From an uncultured Duncaniella sp. (GTDB taxonomy: Bacteria > Bacteroidota > Bacteroidia > Bacteroidales > Muribaculaceae): a stretch of DNA of 64,000 nt. Numbering within the stretch: position 1 is the stretch's first letter; each line of letters begins with the position of its first letter. The translations under genes and the position numbers were made by a program. The DNA lies in the NCBI GenBank assembly GCA_910577335.1, contig CAJTMJ010000017.1, forward strand, positions 15,624-79,623, in the 5' to 3' direction. Below are positions 17,860 through 27,290 of the stretch, in pieces. The notes beneath the pieces were generated by a model. That model was not told the DNA's origin. It was given only the letters and a program-made list of their open reading frames with translations, and ran no database searches.

Positions 17860-18342
17860 ATGCGAGTTCTTGATATAATAGCCGGCACTCCTGTTGACGG
17901 ACCGGGATTGCGTACATCGATATATTTTGCAGGATGTACGCATCATTGCCAGGGATGTCATAATCCCGAATCGTGGGACTTGGGTGGCGGTAACGATATG
18001 TCAATTGATGAAATTGCGGCTCGTGTCATTGAGGAAGATTTCGATGTCACATTCACAGGGGGAGACCCTTTTGCACAGGTTGATAGTCTGATAGAATTGG
18101 CAAAGAAAATCAAAGCTCTCGGTAAGAATATATGGTGCTATACAGGGTACACCTACGAAGAAATTGTCACTGACGAAAGACTTTCAAGGTTGCTGCCATA
18201 TATAGATGTACTGGTAGACGGTCCATTCATGATGGATAAACGAGACGTTAAACTTCTGTTCCGAGGTTCTTCCAACCAAAGGCTTGTGGATGTGGCTAAA
18301 TCTACTCCTGATTCCATAGTCTTATGGAGCGTTGATGATTGA
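17860..18342 (+). CDS. nrdG: Anaerobic ribonucleotide reductase activating protein (radical SAM)
   Basis: Radical-SAM enzyme that generates the glycyl radical on NrdD. The 160-residue length is typical. The [4Fe-4S] motif CTHHCQGC gives Cys26, Cys30 and Cys33, followed by NPESWD, and FTGGDPFAQ is the SAM-binding GGDP-type motif. It is translationally close to nrdD (two-base gap) and ends before a convergent terminator. Confidence 0.96.
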   Translation: MRVLDIIAGTPVDGPGLRTSIYFAGCTHHCQGCHNPESWDLGGGNDMSIDEIAARVIEEDFDVTFTGGDPFAQVDSLIELAKKIKALGKNIWCYTGYTYEEIVTDERLSRLLPYIDVLVDGPFMMDKRDVKLLFRGSSNQRLVDVAKSTPDSIVLWSVDD

Positions 18343-18359
18343 AAAGAATAGCAATGTAT

Positions 18360-18387
18360 GGGGCTTTTTCAGCCCCTCATTCTTTTT
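18360..18387. terminator. Intrinsic terminator between nrdG and the mlaF-like gene
   Basis: GGGGCT / AGCCCC stem with a five-base loop (18360-18376), followed on the plus strand by a T-rich stretch. It lies between convergent genes. Confidence 0.75.
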
Positions 18388-18406
18388 ATTATACTAAATA
18401 TAGATA

Positions 18407-19177
18407 TCACTTATGTTCGTGGGATAGGACGTATGCTTTGACTTTTTGGAACAGGTCGTTGGCAAATACGAATTCATTCAGAGCTTCGTTTGACGCTTTA
18501 TAAATCTCATGCATGTCTCCGACCCATTCACGATATCCCTTGTTTATGAAAACGATGTTTTCACCGATTCCAAGAACTGAGTTCATGTCATGGGTATTGA
18601 TGATGGTGGTGATATTATACTCATGCGTTATGTCGCTGAGTAGCTCATCTATCAAGATGGATGTCCTTGGATCCAATCCGGAGTTTGGCTCATCGCAAAA
18701 CAGGTACTTGGGATTCAATGCTATCGCTCGTGCAATAGCCACACGCTTCTGCATACCGCCTGAAATCTCTGACGGATATTTCTTGTCAGCACCTTTCAGA
18801 TTCACACGTTCGAGACAAAATTGTGCTCTGTCCTTAACCTCTGCCGGTGTCATATTGGTGAACATGGTGAGAGGGAACATGACATTGCCAAGCACGGTCT
18901 CTGAGTCGAACAATGCAGAGCCTTGGAATAGCATGCCTATCTCCTTACGCAATTCCTTGGTTTGATTGACGTTCATCTGCATTAAATCTCGACCGTCATA
19001 CAAAATTTCTCCTTCTTCGGGCTTTACAAGTCCGACAATGGATTTTACCAATACCGTTTTACCGGAACCGCTTTGACCAATGATAAGATTTGTTTTGCCG
19101 GTGTAGAAGGTGGCACTGATATCGTGCAATATGGTTTTATCGTCAAATGACTTTGTGACGTTCTTAACTTCTATCAT
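18407..19177 (-). CDS. ABC transporter ATP-binding protein, MlaF-like
   Basis: Cytosolic ATPase of an MCE-type lipid transport system. The 256 residues carry Walker A GQSGSGKTV (about 34-42), the Q-loop, the signature ISGGMQKRVAIARA (SGGM is typical of the Mla/MCE group) and Walker B YLFCDEPNSGLD. The start overlaps the end of the permease gene by four bases, so translation is coupled. The system probably maintains outer-membrane lipid asymmetry or moves phospholipids. No MCE (MlaD-like) substrate-binding gene is adjacent, so that component must lie elsewhere. Confidence 0.9.
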   Translation of the reverse strand: MIEVKNVTKSFDDKTILHDISATFYTGKTNLIIGQSGSGKTVLVKSIVGLVKPEEGEILYDGRDLMQMNVNQTKELRKEIGMLFQGSALFDSETVLGNVMFPLTMFTNMTPAEVKDRAQFCLERVNLKGADKKYPSEISGGMQKRVAIARAIALNPKYLFCDEPNSGLDPRTSILIDELLSDITHEYNITTIINTHDMNSVLGIGENIVFINKGYREWVGDMHEIYKASNEALNEFVFANDLFQKVKAYVLSHEHK

Positions 19178-19923
19178 TGTAGCAGTAATTTGGTAAGTAC
19201 GACATCAAGAAGCAAAATCAGAATACTTGAAGCTACCACGGCATTTGTGGATGCCTTACCGACTTCAAGCGCTCCGCCATGAACGAAATATCCGTAAAAG
19301 GCAGCGACGGAAGTTATGATAAATGAGAAGAACAATGACTTGATAAGTCCGTACCACACATACCATTCTTGGAACATTGTCTGCAGTCCGTATACAAAAC
19401 GGCTTAGCGGGATTATATCAGTGAAAATAGCAATGAAGAAACCGCCAAGGAATGATGTGAAAATACAGAATACAACCAATATAGGCATGTAGAACAAAAA
19501 GCCTATCACTTTCGGAAGCACAAGAAAATTCGCCGAGTTCACACCCATGATATCAAGAGCGTCTATCTGCTCGGTGACTCGCATAGTGCCTATTTCAGAC
19601 GCTATGTTAGACCCGACTTTACCTGCTAATATAAGGCAGAGGATAGAGTTGGAGAACTCAAGAAGAATAATCTCACGAGTGGCTAAACCTGTCGAGTAGG
19701 CAGGTATGAGAGGTGAGACAGTGTTGATTTCCATCTGGATGGTGATCACAGCTCCGATAAACAGAGATATGACAATGACCAGTGGAATGGAATCTACACC
19801 AAGTTTTGATATCTCAAAAAAAGTTCTTGAAAAGAATGTTTTCCATCGGTCAGGGATGGAAAACACTCTCCCCATGAATATGCAGTATTTGCCAAAAGAG
19901 GCTAAGGATTCGGAAATAATCAT
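19174..19923 (-). CDS. ABC transporter permease, MlaE-like
   Basis: Inner-membrane permease of the MlaE family, 249 residues with about five to six hydrophobic segments. Family marks are SIPLVIVISLFIGAVITIQ, EFSNSILCLILAGKVGSNIA (the conserved R/K-GS-EIGTMRV region) and EQIDALDIMGVN. It partners the ATPase that overlaps it. A TACTTTTG box (19952 to 19945) lies 22 bases before the start, so the pair seems separately promoted from hisS. Confidence 0.92.
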   Translation of the reverse strand: MIISESLASFGKYCIFMGRVFSIPDRWKTFFSRTFFEISKLGVDSIPLVIVISLFIGAVITIQMEINTVSPLIPAYSTGLATREIILLEFSNSILCLILAGKVGSNIASEIGTMRVTEQIDALDIMGVNSANFLVLPKVIGFLFYMPILVVFCIFTSFLGGFFIAIFTDIIPLSRFVYGLQTMFQEWYVWYGLIKSLFFSFIITSVAAFYGYFVHGGALEVGKASTNAVVASSILILLLDVVLTKLLLQ

Positions 19924-19944
19924 AGAGTCTTATTTAGATTATGG

Positions 19945-19952
19945 CAAAAGTA
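19945..19952 (-). promoter_or_regulatory. Predicted -7 box of the mlaEF-like pair
   Basis: TACTTTTG on the minus strand, 22 bases before the ATG at 19923. No -33 match is seen. Confidence 0.4.
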
Positions 19953-20018
19953 ACCAATTTTTCTTGAGGTATAAGAAAGAATTGCTATAATTGACCATAA
20001 ATTTGGTGAAAAAGGAAG

Positions 20019-21380
20019 TTATTTCAGCTTGGTGATTAGATTATCAACCGAAAGTTCTTCCTGATTACCGGTAATCATATCTTTCAATGTTACGGTATTG
20101 TTTGCCAATTCTGTTTCACCAATAATAGCAACGTAGGGGATACCGAGGGAGTCGGCACGTCCCATCTGCTTTTTCATTTTTGATGAATCGGGATATATCT
20201 CACATGCTATTCCGGCTTCCCGGAGCTGTTTGATTATAGCGAGTGATCTTGCAGCTTCCTCAACACCGAAATTGGTAAACATAACTTTTGCGGAGCCTGT
20301 GATATCGTTAGGGTATAGGTTGAGAGCGTTAAGCACGTCATATATACGGTCAGCACCAAATGAAATTCCGACTCCGGAAACTCCCGGAAGCCCGAACACA
20401 CCGGTGAGATTATCATAACGACCACCACCTGTGATACTGCCAATTTCAACATCCTGAGCCTTAACTTCAATTATGGTTCCGGTGTAGTAGTTCAAACCAC
20501 GGGCAAGTGAGACATCAAGTTCGAGTTTTGCCTTCAGACCGAGACGTTCGGTTCCGTTCATCACTTCACGGAGTTCGGCAACACCCTTAAGTCCGATTTC
20601 ACTGGTTGAAAGTAATTGCGATAACTTTTCAAGGCGTTCTTCGTTTGTGCCTTCCAAAGTGATTATCGGGGTGATTTTATCTATTGATTCGTCAGAGAGT
20701 CCACGTTCTCTAAGCTCATTCTTCACATTTTCAAGCCCGATTTTGTCAATCTTGTCTATAGCAACAGTGATATCCACTATCTTGTCGGGCTCGCCTATTA
20801 ATTCCGCTATACCGGCAAGAATCTTACGATTATTCAGCTTGATGGTTATGTTGATTTTTAATCTTCTGAATACCTCGTCAATAAGCTGCAAAAGTTCGAT
20901 TTCATTTAAGAGTGAATCGGAACCAATTACATCGGCATCACACTGGTAAAATTCACGATAACGACCCTTCTGGGGGCGGTCAGCTCTCCATACTGGTTGA
21001 ATCTGGAATCTTTTGAACGGGAACGACAAATCGTTTCTGTGCATCACCACGAATCTTGCGAATGGCACAGTCAAGTCATATCTTAGACCTTTCTCGCACA
21101 CCTGTCCAGCTAATTTAGGACACTCTCCAGCCTCGATGAGTTTCTGATCTACACCTCGAAGGAAATCCCCTGAATTCAATATTTTGAAAAGAAGTTTGTC
21201 ACCTTCTTCTCCATATTTACCCATAAGAGTTGACAGGTTTTCCATAGCAGGAGTTTCGATCTGCTGGAATCCAAACAAATGGAACACACTTCTGATTGTG
21301 TCAAAGATATAATTTCTACGAGCCATTTCAGCGGGTGTAAAGTCTCTTGTCCCTTTGGGAATTGACGGTTTCTGAGCCAT
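20019..21380 (-). CDS. hisS: Histidyl-tRNA synthetase
   Basis: Class II synthetase charging tRNA-His, 453 residues. Motif 1 lies around FQQIETPAMENL, motif 2 is FQIQPVWRADRPQKGRYREF, the histidine loops follow in LARGLNYYTGTI, and motif 3 is in GVGISFGADRI. A C-terminal anticodon-binding domain is present (about 365-453). It is transcribed alone from a promoter that interlocks with that of the divergent nfo gene. Confidence 0.97.
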   Translation of the reverse strand: MAQKPSIPKGTRDFTPAEMARRNYIFDTIRSVFHLFGFQQIETPAMENLSTLMGKYGEEGDKLLFKILNSGDFLRGVDQKLIEAGECPKLAGQVCEKGLRYDLTVPFARFVVMHRNDLSFPFKRFQIQPVWRADRPQKGRYREFYQCDADVIGSDSLLNEIELLQLIDEVFRRLKINITIKLNNRKILAGIAELIGEPDKIVDITVAIDKIDKIGLENVKNELRERGLSDESIDKITPIITLEGTNEERLEKLSQLLSTSEIGLKGVAELREVMNGTERLGLKAKLELDVSLARGLNYYTGTIIEVKAQDVEIGSITGGGRYDNLTGVFGLPGVSGVGISFGADRIYDVLNALNLYPNDITGSAKVMFTNFGVEEAARSLAIIKQLREAGIACEIYPDSSKMKKQMGRADSLGIPYVAIIGETELANNTVTLKDMITGNQEELSVDNLITKLK

Positions 21381-21479
21381 TGGATATTCTAACTATGAAG
21401 TTGTTATCAATATTTCCGCATCTTTCAATTGTGTCGCTTTATCGGACGCAATAAGAATTGACGCAGATGTGTAAATTTG

Positions 21480-21517
21480 TTTGCAAAGATACGATTTATT
21501 TACTAAATTTGCGTCAA
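21480..21517. promoter_or_regulatory. Interlocked divergent promoters of hisS and nfo
   Basis: Plus strand: TTTG at 21480-21483, a 20-base spacer, TAAATTTG at 21504-21511, for nfo. Minus strand: TTG at 21517-21515, a 23-base spacer, TATCTTTG at 21491-21484, for hisS. The hisS -7 box abuts the nfo -33 box, so polymerases would compete. Confidence 0.65.
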
Positions 21518-21540
21518 TTTAATGCGTAAACTCAAATTTA

Positions 21541-22398
21541 ATGAAATATATAGGAGCACATGTCTCGGCTGAGAAGGGTGTCGGCAATATACCTATCAAC
21601 GCTCATCTCATTGGTGCAAAATCATTTGCGCTGTTTACCCGCAATCCGTCAAGGTGGACTTCAAAAGCCATAACGGATGATGATGCGGCTAAATTCAAGG
21701 ATAATTGCGTTAAATACGGATATACTCCCGACGTGATACTTCCTCATGATAGTTTCTTGATAAATTTGGGCTCTCCTGACCCTGAAAAGCTTAAAAAATC
21801 CCGTGAGGCATTTTTGGATGAACTGCAAAGATGTGAGCAATTAGGGCTGACCATGCTTAACTTCCATCCCGGAAGTCACATGCGTGAAATTGAAACTGAT
21901 GCATGTCTTGATTTGATTGCAGAATCCATAAATGACGCTTTGAGCAAATCGGTAGGCGTGAAGGCGGTGATAGAAAATACTGCCGGTCAAGGTAGTAATT
22001 TGGGGTTCACATTTGAGCAGATAGCCCATATCATTGACAAAGTGGAGGATAAAAGCAGAGTGGGGGTATGTATCGATACCTGCCACGCTCATGCTGCTGG
22101 ATATGACATGACATCTCCTGAAGCCTACGATGCTACTTGGAATGAATTTGAGCGTATTATAGGTTTCAAGTACCTTAGCGGAATGCATCTTAATGACACG
22201 TTGAAGGCTTTGGGTTCAAAGGTTGACCGCCACGCCTCGATTGCGAAAGGTGTGTTAGGAAAGGATTTTTGGGTCAGATTGATGAATGATCCGCGCATGG
22301 ATAATATCCCGATGATTCTTGAGACACCCGATGAGGTGAGATGGGATTATGAAATAAAATGGCTATATTCTTTGGTTAAGAAGAAAAAGAAGATGTAG
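21541..22398 (+). CDS. nfo: Endonuclease IV (AP endonuclease)
   Basis: Zinc-dependent AP endonuclease of base-excision repair, 285 residues. The trinuclear zinc ligands are visible in NFHPGSH, VIENTAGQG, CIDTCHAHAAGYD and HLNDT...DRHASIAKG. The start ATG is about 22 bases after the predicted transcription start. The sugar transporter that follows is 100 bases away, with no clear promoter of its own. Confidence 0.97.
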   Translation: MKYIGAHVSAEKGVGNIPINAHLIGAKSFALFTRNPSRWTSKAITDDDAAKFKDNCVKYGYTPDVILPHDSFLINLGSPDPEKLKKSREAFLDELQRCEQLGLTMLNFHPGSHMREIETDACLDLIAESINDALSKSVGVKAVIENTAGQGSNLGFTFEQIAHIIDKVEDKSRVGVCIDTCHAHAAGYDMTSPEAYDATWNEFERIIGFKYLSGMHLNDTLKALGSKVDRHASIAKGVLGKDFWVRLMNDPRMDNIPMILETPDEVRWDYEIKWLYSLVKKKKKM

Positions 22399-22498
22399 TC
22401 ATACTGTTTGTATACTGGTCGGCGACAGGTTAAACATTGCCGGATTTTACGATTAATAGGAATTTTCAGATTATATCATACCTTATATTTAATTAGAA

Positions 22499-23863
22499 AT
22501 GATAAAAAACAAACCAGACCAAAGTTTTGGGAAACTATGGAACTTAAGTTTTGGGTTCTTCGGCGTGCAGATTGCATACGCTCTGCAAAGCGCCAACATT
22601 TCTCGTATATTTGCCACATTGGGTGCTGATCCCCACTCGTTAAGCTATTTTTGGCTTCTACCACCGATTGCCGGTTTGATAATTCAACCGATAGTAGGTG
22701 CTCTTAGCGATAAAACTTGGTGTAGATTCGGCCGCCGTCTTCCATATCTGATTGTAGGAGCTGTAATGGCTGTCATTGTGATGTGCCTTCTCCCTAATGC
22801 CGGCAGTTTCCATTTTGCAGTTGCGGGCGCATTAGTGTTCGGAGCGTTTGCACTTATGTTTCTTGATCTGTCAATCAATATCTCCATGCAGCCGTTTAAG
22901 ATGCTTGTTGGCGATATGGTTAATGAGAAGCAGAAAGGTCTTGCATACTCAATTCAGAGTTTCCTTTGCAATGCCGGGTCGGTAGTGGGTTATGTATTCC
23001 CGTTCATGTTGGCATGGTTTGGAATAAGCAATATAGCTGATGGAAATCAGGTGCCTGATTCAGTGTCATACTCTTTCTATATCGGTGCTGCAATTTTGAT
23101 TCTGTGTGTCCTTTATACTTTCTGGAAGGTTAAGGAAATGCCTCCGAAAGAATATGCCGAGTATCATGGCATTACAGAGTGTAAAGAAGAGGAAAAAACA
23201 AATGTGTTTAAGCTTTTGGCAAAAGCTCCCAAAGTGTTCTGGACTGTTGGGTTGGTACAGTTCTTCTGTTGGGGCGCTTTCATGTATATGTGGACATATA
23301 CCACCGGTGGTGTGGCTGAACAAGCTTTTGGCTGGCTTCCCGGCGAAGGGACTCAGACCGCTTCTTATCAGGAAGCAGGTAACTGGACAGGTTTGCTTTT
23401 TGCTGTTCAAGCCATTGGTTCTGTAATATGGGCTGCTTTCATCCCACGATTTAATAATCATAAATTCGTATATGCTCTCAGTTTGATTATTGGTGGAGTC
23501 GGATTTATCTCTTCAATGTTCTTCACTGATAAATATTTACTCTTTATATCGTTCTTTATGGTTGGCGCCGCATGGGCAGCTATGCTTGCACTTCCATTTA
23601 CTATTTTGACTAACTCTATCTCAGGTCGTCACATGGGTACTTACCTCGGACTATTTAACGGTACAATCACAATCCCGCAGATTGTGGCTGCTGCTCTCGG
23701 TGGTGTTGTCTTCACTCTTGTCGGAGGAGCCGCACATCATCAGATAAATATGATCGGGCTTGCCGGAGTACTTCTTATCGTAGGTGCGTTCTGCGTGTTC
23801 TTTATCAAAGAGACTTACGCTGAAACTATGGCTGAGGTGAGAGAACATTTTGAAGAGGAATAA
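22499..23863 (+). CDS. GPH/SUC-type MFS sugar transporter
   Basis: Twelve-helix major-facilitator protein, 454 residues, resembling bacterial maltose/sucrose proton symporters. Signs are the N-terminus GKLWNLSFGFFGVQIAYALQ, the loop SDKTWCRFGRRLPYL between helices 2 and 3 and an internal MFLDLSINISMQPFKML. Substrate is not certain: alpha-glucosides are the usual choice. It stands alone, with no glycosidase next to it, and ends at a strong terminator. Confidence 0.88.
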   Translation: MIKNKPDQSFGKLWNLSFGFFGVQIAYALQSANISRIFATLGADPHSLSYFWLLPPIAGLIIQPIVGALSDKTWCRFGRRLPYLIVGAVMAVIVMCLLPNAGSFHFAVAGALVFGAFALMFLDLSINISMQPFKMLVGDMVNEKQKGLAYSIQSFLCNAGSVVGYVFPFMLAWFGISNIADGNQVPDSVSYSFYIGAAILILCVLYTFWKVKEMPPKEYAEYHGITECKEEEKTNVFKLLAKAPKVFWTVGLVQFFCWGAFMYMWTYTTGGVAEQAFGWLPGEGTQTASYQEAGNWTGLLFAVQAIGSVIWAAFIPRFNNHKFVYALSLIIGGVGFISSMFFTDKYLLFISFFMVGAAWAAMLALPFTILTNSISGRHMGTYLGLFNGTITIPQIVAAALGGVVFTLVGGAAHHQINMIGLAGVLLIVGAFCVFFIKETYAETMAEVREHFEEE

Positions 23864-23894
23864 ATCAGCTCACGTAAATTCCATAAAATAGTCA

Positions 23895-23940
23895 GCACCC
23901 GGGACAGTTATAAGTAACTATCCCGGGTGCATTTTATATT
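23895..23940. terminator. Bidirectional terminator between the sugar transporter and MATE gene
   Basis: Stem GCACCCGGGA / TCCCGGGTGC (23895-23904 and 23921-23930), with an inner AGTTA/TAACT pairing and T-rich flanks. It sits between convergent genes. Confidence 0.85.
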
Positions 23941-23962
23941 GTAAGGGTGGATTTATGGATTA

Positions 23963-25270
23963 TTAAATGATGGTGTTGGTTTTAGGTCTGATGCGATGCC
24001 GTAATAACGTCAGTATTATTCCGCGTGTGAGCAGATAAGCTATGAAGGCTATCCATAAACCATGATTTCCTAACCGATGGAATAGAGTGAAGTACATTAT
24101 AAAATATATGGCGGTAGAAGTTGCCATGGATATAAGCATGGCTCGTGTTTGTGTGGCACCTATAAATATACCGTCCCATGTGAATGATGCAAATCCGGCG
24201 AACGGTATTGCGATTACCCAATAGTAGTATTCTTTGGAATGTTCCACTATTACATCATCGGTAGTCATGATGCTCATCAGTGAACTTCCTCCAAGGAAGT
24301 AGATAATTGAGAATATCACTGCCATTAGTGTTCCCCATTTAAACAGGGCATTTATACATGTATGTAGACCCGTTTTATTTCCTGCGCCTATGAAATTGCC
24401 GCAGAGTGATTCTCCTGCAAATGCGAATCCATCCATGAAATATGAAAACAGGATGAAGAACTGCATAAGCAATGTATTTACGGCTAAAATTATGGTGCCT
24501 TGTTGGGAGCCTACTCTGGTAAACCATACTGTTACTGCTATAAGACAGAGTGTGCGCAGAAAGATATCGGTATTTATTGAAAAGAACCGTTTAAGCTCTT
24601 TGGAATCGACAATGACTCTGATTGGAGGGATGGTAGGGTGGTATTTTTTATAGGCTATGATCATTCCGATTATCAGCCCTATCCATTGAGCGGATAAAGT
24701 GCCTGTCGCCACGCCTGATATTTTTAATTTGAACACGAATACAAGTATCAGGCTTACCACAATGTTGGTAATGTTTATGATGAATGATACCCACATCGGA
24801 GCTTTGGCATTCTTAAGCCCGAGAAACCATCCCGACAGCGAATAAGTGCATAGTACCGCAGGTGCACCCCACACGAGAATTGAAAAATACAGGTCGGCAA
24901 GCTCACGTGTTTCCTTCTCAACCTCCATGAAATCCAATGCATATTTGCATATTACATTTTGCAGCAGTATAATGATGAGTGAGGCAATTATGGCGACTAA
25001 CAACCCTCGTATGAGCACCAGATTGCTCTCTATGCCATTATCGGCACCGTTGGCTTGCGCTGTCAATCCGCTTGATCCCATGCGCAGAAACGCAAACAAC
25101 CAGTACATCATGTTGAATAATGTACCGCCAACTGCGATAGCGGCTATGTAGACAGGGCTCCCCATATGACCAACAATCACCACATCCATTAAAGCAAGTA
25201 ATGGAGTGGTGATATTGGTTATAATCGAAGGAATGGCGAGTGCCAATATCTCACGATTAATTTTCTGCAT
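23963..25270 (-). CDS. MATE-family efflux transporter
   Basis: Multidrug and toxin extrusion-type exporter of the DinF-like group, 435 residues with twelve predicted membrane helices. Diagnostic stretches are LALPSIITNITTPLLALMDV at the N-terminus and SLCGNFIGAGNK in the second half. It is the last gene of the lysC-lysA-OPT-MATE run, seven bases after the OPT gene. Its substrate is unknown, and the lysine/DAP context is suggestive only. Confidence 0.9.
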   Translation of the reverse strand: MQKINREILALAIPSIITNITTPLLALMDVVIVGHMGSPVYIAAIAVGGTLFNMMYWLFAFLRMGSSGLTAQANGADNGIESNLVLIRGLLVAIIASLIIILLQNVICKYALDFMEVEKETRELADLYFSILVWGAPAVLCTYSLSGWFLGLKNAKAPMWVSFIINITNIVVSLILVFVFKLKISGVATGTLSAQWIGLIIGMIIAYKKYHPTIPPIRVIVDSKELKRFFSINTDIFLRTLCLIAVTVWFTRVGSQQGTIILAVNTLLMQFFILFSYFMDGFAFAGESLCGNFIGAGNKTGLHTCINALFKWGTLMAVIFSIIYFLGGSSLMSIMTTDDVIVEHSKEYYYWVIAIPFAGFASFTWDGIFIGATQTRAMLISMATSTAIYFIMYFTLFHRLGNHGLWIAFIAYLLTRGIILTLLRHRIRPKTNTII

Positions 25271-25277
25271 ATTCGAA

Positions 25278-27263
25278 TTATCTCTTGATCCTCATTGAAT
25301 CCCAAATGAGATAAACAATTAATAACGCATAAACTGCAAGTCCTGCCCATTGTACTGAGATGGCTGCCATAGGATTGGAGTATTCGAATCCAAGGAAGCG
25401 TGTCAGTGCGGCGAATACACCGAACAATGCACCACCAGCAATAAGACCGGATGAAATAAGTGTGCCTCTGTCACGGCGAGCATCGTTTATAGCCTTGTCG
25501 TTAGAACGTGTGCCTACAAACCAAGCGATGGCTCCACCTACCAAAAGCGGTGTATTGAGTGACAACGGTATGAACATACCGAGGCAGAATGCGAGAGCAG
25601 GAACTCCGAGCCAGTTCAGGAGCAATGCGAGAATTGCTCCGACCATGTAGAGAATCCAAGGAGTGTCACCACCCATCATCAGTGGCTCTATAACCTTTGC
25701 CATAGCGTTTGCTTGTGGAGCAACGAGCGCATTCTCACCTGTGAATCCGTATACCTGATTCAGAAGTAATATCACACCGCCTACGGTTGCTGCAGAAACC
25801 AGTGTGCCGAGGAATTTCCAGCTTTCCTGTTTACGGGGAGTTGAACCAAGCCAGTATCCTACCTTAAGGTCTGTCACAAATCCTCCAGCCATTGACAGTG
25901 CAGTACAAACGACACCGCCTATTACCATTGATGCAACTATGCCGGAAGTGCCGCTAAGACCTATACCCACAAAGATTGCCGAGGCTATGATAAGGGTCAT
26001 CAAAGTCATGCCCGATACAGGATTTGAACCGACTATCGCAATAGCGTTAGCAGCCACGGTGGTGAATAAGAATGCTATCAGTGTGACAACAATCCATGCC
26101 ACCAAAGCCTGCCAGAATGTATGGATAACTCCGAACCAGAAGAATAAGAGTACGGCTGCAAGAGCAATCGCAATGAAGAACACTATATGCTTCATTGATA
26201 TGTCAGTCTGCCAGCGGATGGTCTTTCCCTCGCTTTTGTTACCTTTTAATTCACGACCGGCGAGTCCTACAGCCTCACGGATGATGCCCCATGATTTAAC
26301 TATACCTATAATACCAGCCATGGCGATACCTCCGATACCTATCAGACGGGCGTAGTCGCTAAAGATGACATTGGGAGCCAATGCGGTGATTTCAGGTGAG
26401 CCGTATGTTCCGAACAAGGGGATGATTACCCACCACACAAATATTGAACCGGCAAATATTATAAACGCATACTTAAGACCGATGATGTAACCGAGACCGA
26501 GTACAGCCGCTCCGGTGTTGCAACTAAGTGCGAGTTTGGTTTTAGCGGCAAGGGTTTGTCCCCAGTTGGTTACCATTGTGTCAAGTGTGCCTGCCCACCA
26601 GCCGAATGTCTCTACAAGGTAGTCATATATGCCACCGATGAGCGAAGCCACGACGAGAGTTTTGGCTTGTCCGTCATTCTTGGCTGATGCCTTTCCGAGT
26701 CCGCTTGCAAGCACCTGAGTGGTAGCGGTGGCTTCAGGGAAAGGATATTTGCCATGCATATCCTTTACGAAATATTTACGGAAAGGAATGAAGAACAGTA
26801 TACCTAACACACCGCCAAGAAGAGAGCTACAGAAAATTTCAAGGAAGTTAACTGTGATGTCGGGGTATTTAGCCTGTAGGATATAAAGTGCGGGGAGAGT
26901 GAAAATGGCACCGGCTACAATCACACCGGAACAAGCTCCGATTGACTGTATGATGACATTTTGACCAAGCGGATTATCTTTCTTTAATGCGCTTGAAAGA
27001 CCCACAGCAATAATAGCAATAGGTATGGCTGCTTCAAATACTTGTCCGACCTTAAGCCCAAGATAAGCTGCAGCCGCACTAAATATTATCGCCAAGATCA
27101 AACCCATAGTGACAGAGTAAGGTGTCACTTCGGGATAATCATGCGCAGGGTGCATGATGGGACGATAGGTCTCATCTTTGCCCAACTCACGAAACGCGTT
27201 TTCAGGTAATTCAAGAGGATCCGCATCACGGTAAACTTCCTCTTGGATAGATTTGTCTGACAT
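25278..27263 (-). CDS. OPT-family oligopeptide transporter
   Basis: Polytopic permease of the oligopeptide transporter (OPT) family, 661 residues with about 14-16 hydrophobic segments. Family marks are TPYSVTMGLILAIIFSAAAA near the N-terminus, GKYPFPEATATTQVLASGLG around residue 170 and a Gly-rich second half. OPT members import peptides or metal chelates, mostly proton-coupled. It lies 27 bases after lysA and seven before the MATE gene. Confidence 0.92.
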   Translation of the reverse strand: MSDKSIQEEVYRDADPLELPENAFRELGKDETYRPIMHPAHDYPEVTPYSVTMGLILAIIFSAAAAYLGLKVGQVFEAAIPIAIIAVGLSSALKKDNPLGQNVIIQSIGACSGVIVAGAIFTLPALYILQAKYPDITVNFLEIFCSSLLGGVLGILFFIPFRKYFVKDMHGKYPFPEATATTQVLASGLGKASAKNDGQAKTLVVASLIGGIYDYLVETFGWWAGTLDTMVTNWGQTLAAKTKLALSCNTGAAVLGLGYIIGLKYAFIIFAGSIFVWWVIIPLFGTYGSPEITALAPNVIFSDYARLIGIGGIAMAGIIGIVKSWGIIREAVGLAGRELKGNKSEGKTIRWQTDISMKHIVFFIAIALAAVLLFFWFGVIHTFWQALVAWIVVTLIAFLFTTVAANAIAIVGSNPVSGMTLMTLIIASAIFVGIGLSGTSGIVASMVIGGVVCTALSMAGGFVTDLKVGYWLGSTPRKQESWKFLGTLVSAATVGGVILLLNQVYGFTGENALVAPQANAMAKVIEPLMMGGDTPWILYMVGAILALLLNWLGVPALAFCLGMFIPLSLNTPLLVGGAIAWFVGTRSNDKAINDARRDRGTLISSGLIAGGALFGVFAALTRFLGFEYSNPMAAISVQWAGLAVYALLIVYLIWDSMRIKR

Positions 27264-27290
27264 AATGTGAAAAATCTGTTAGATTATTGG

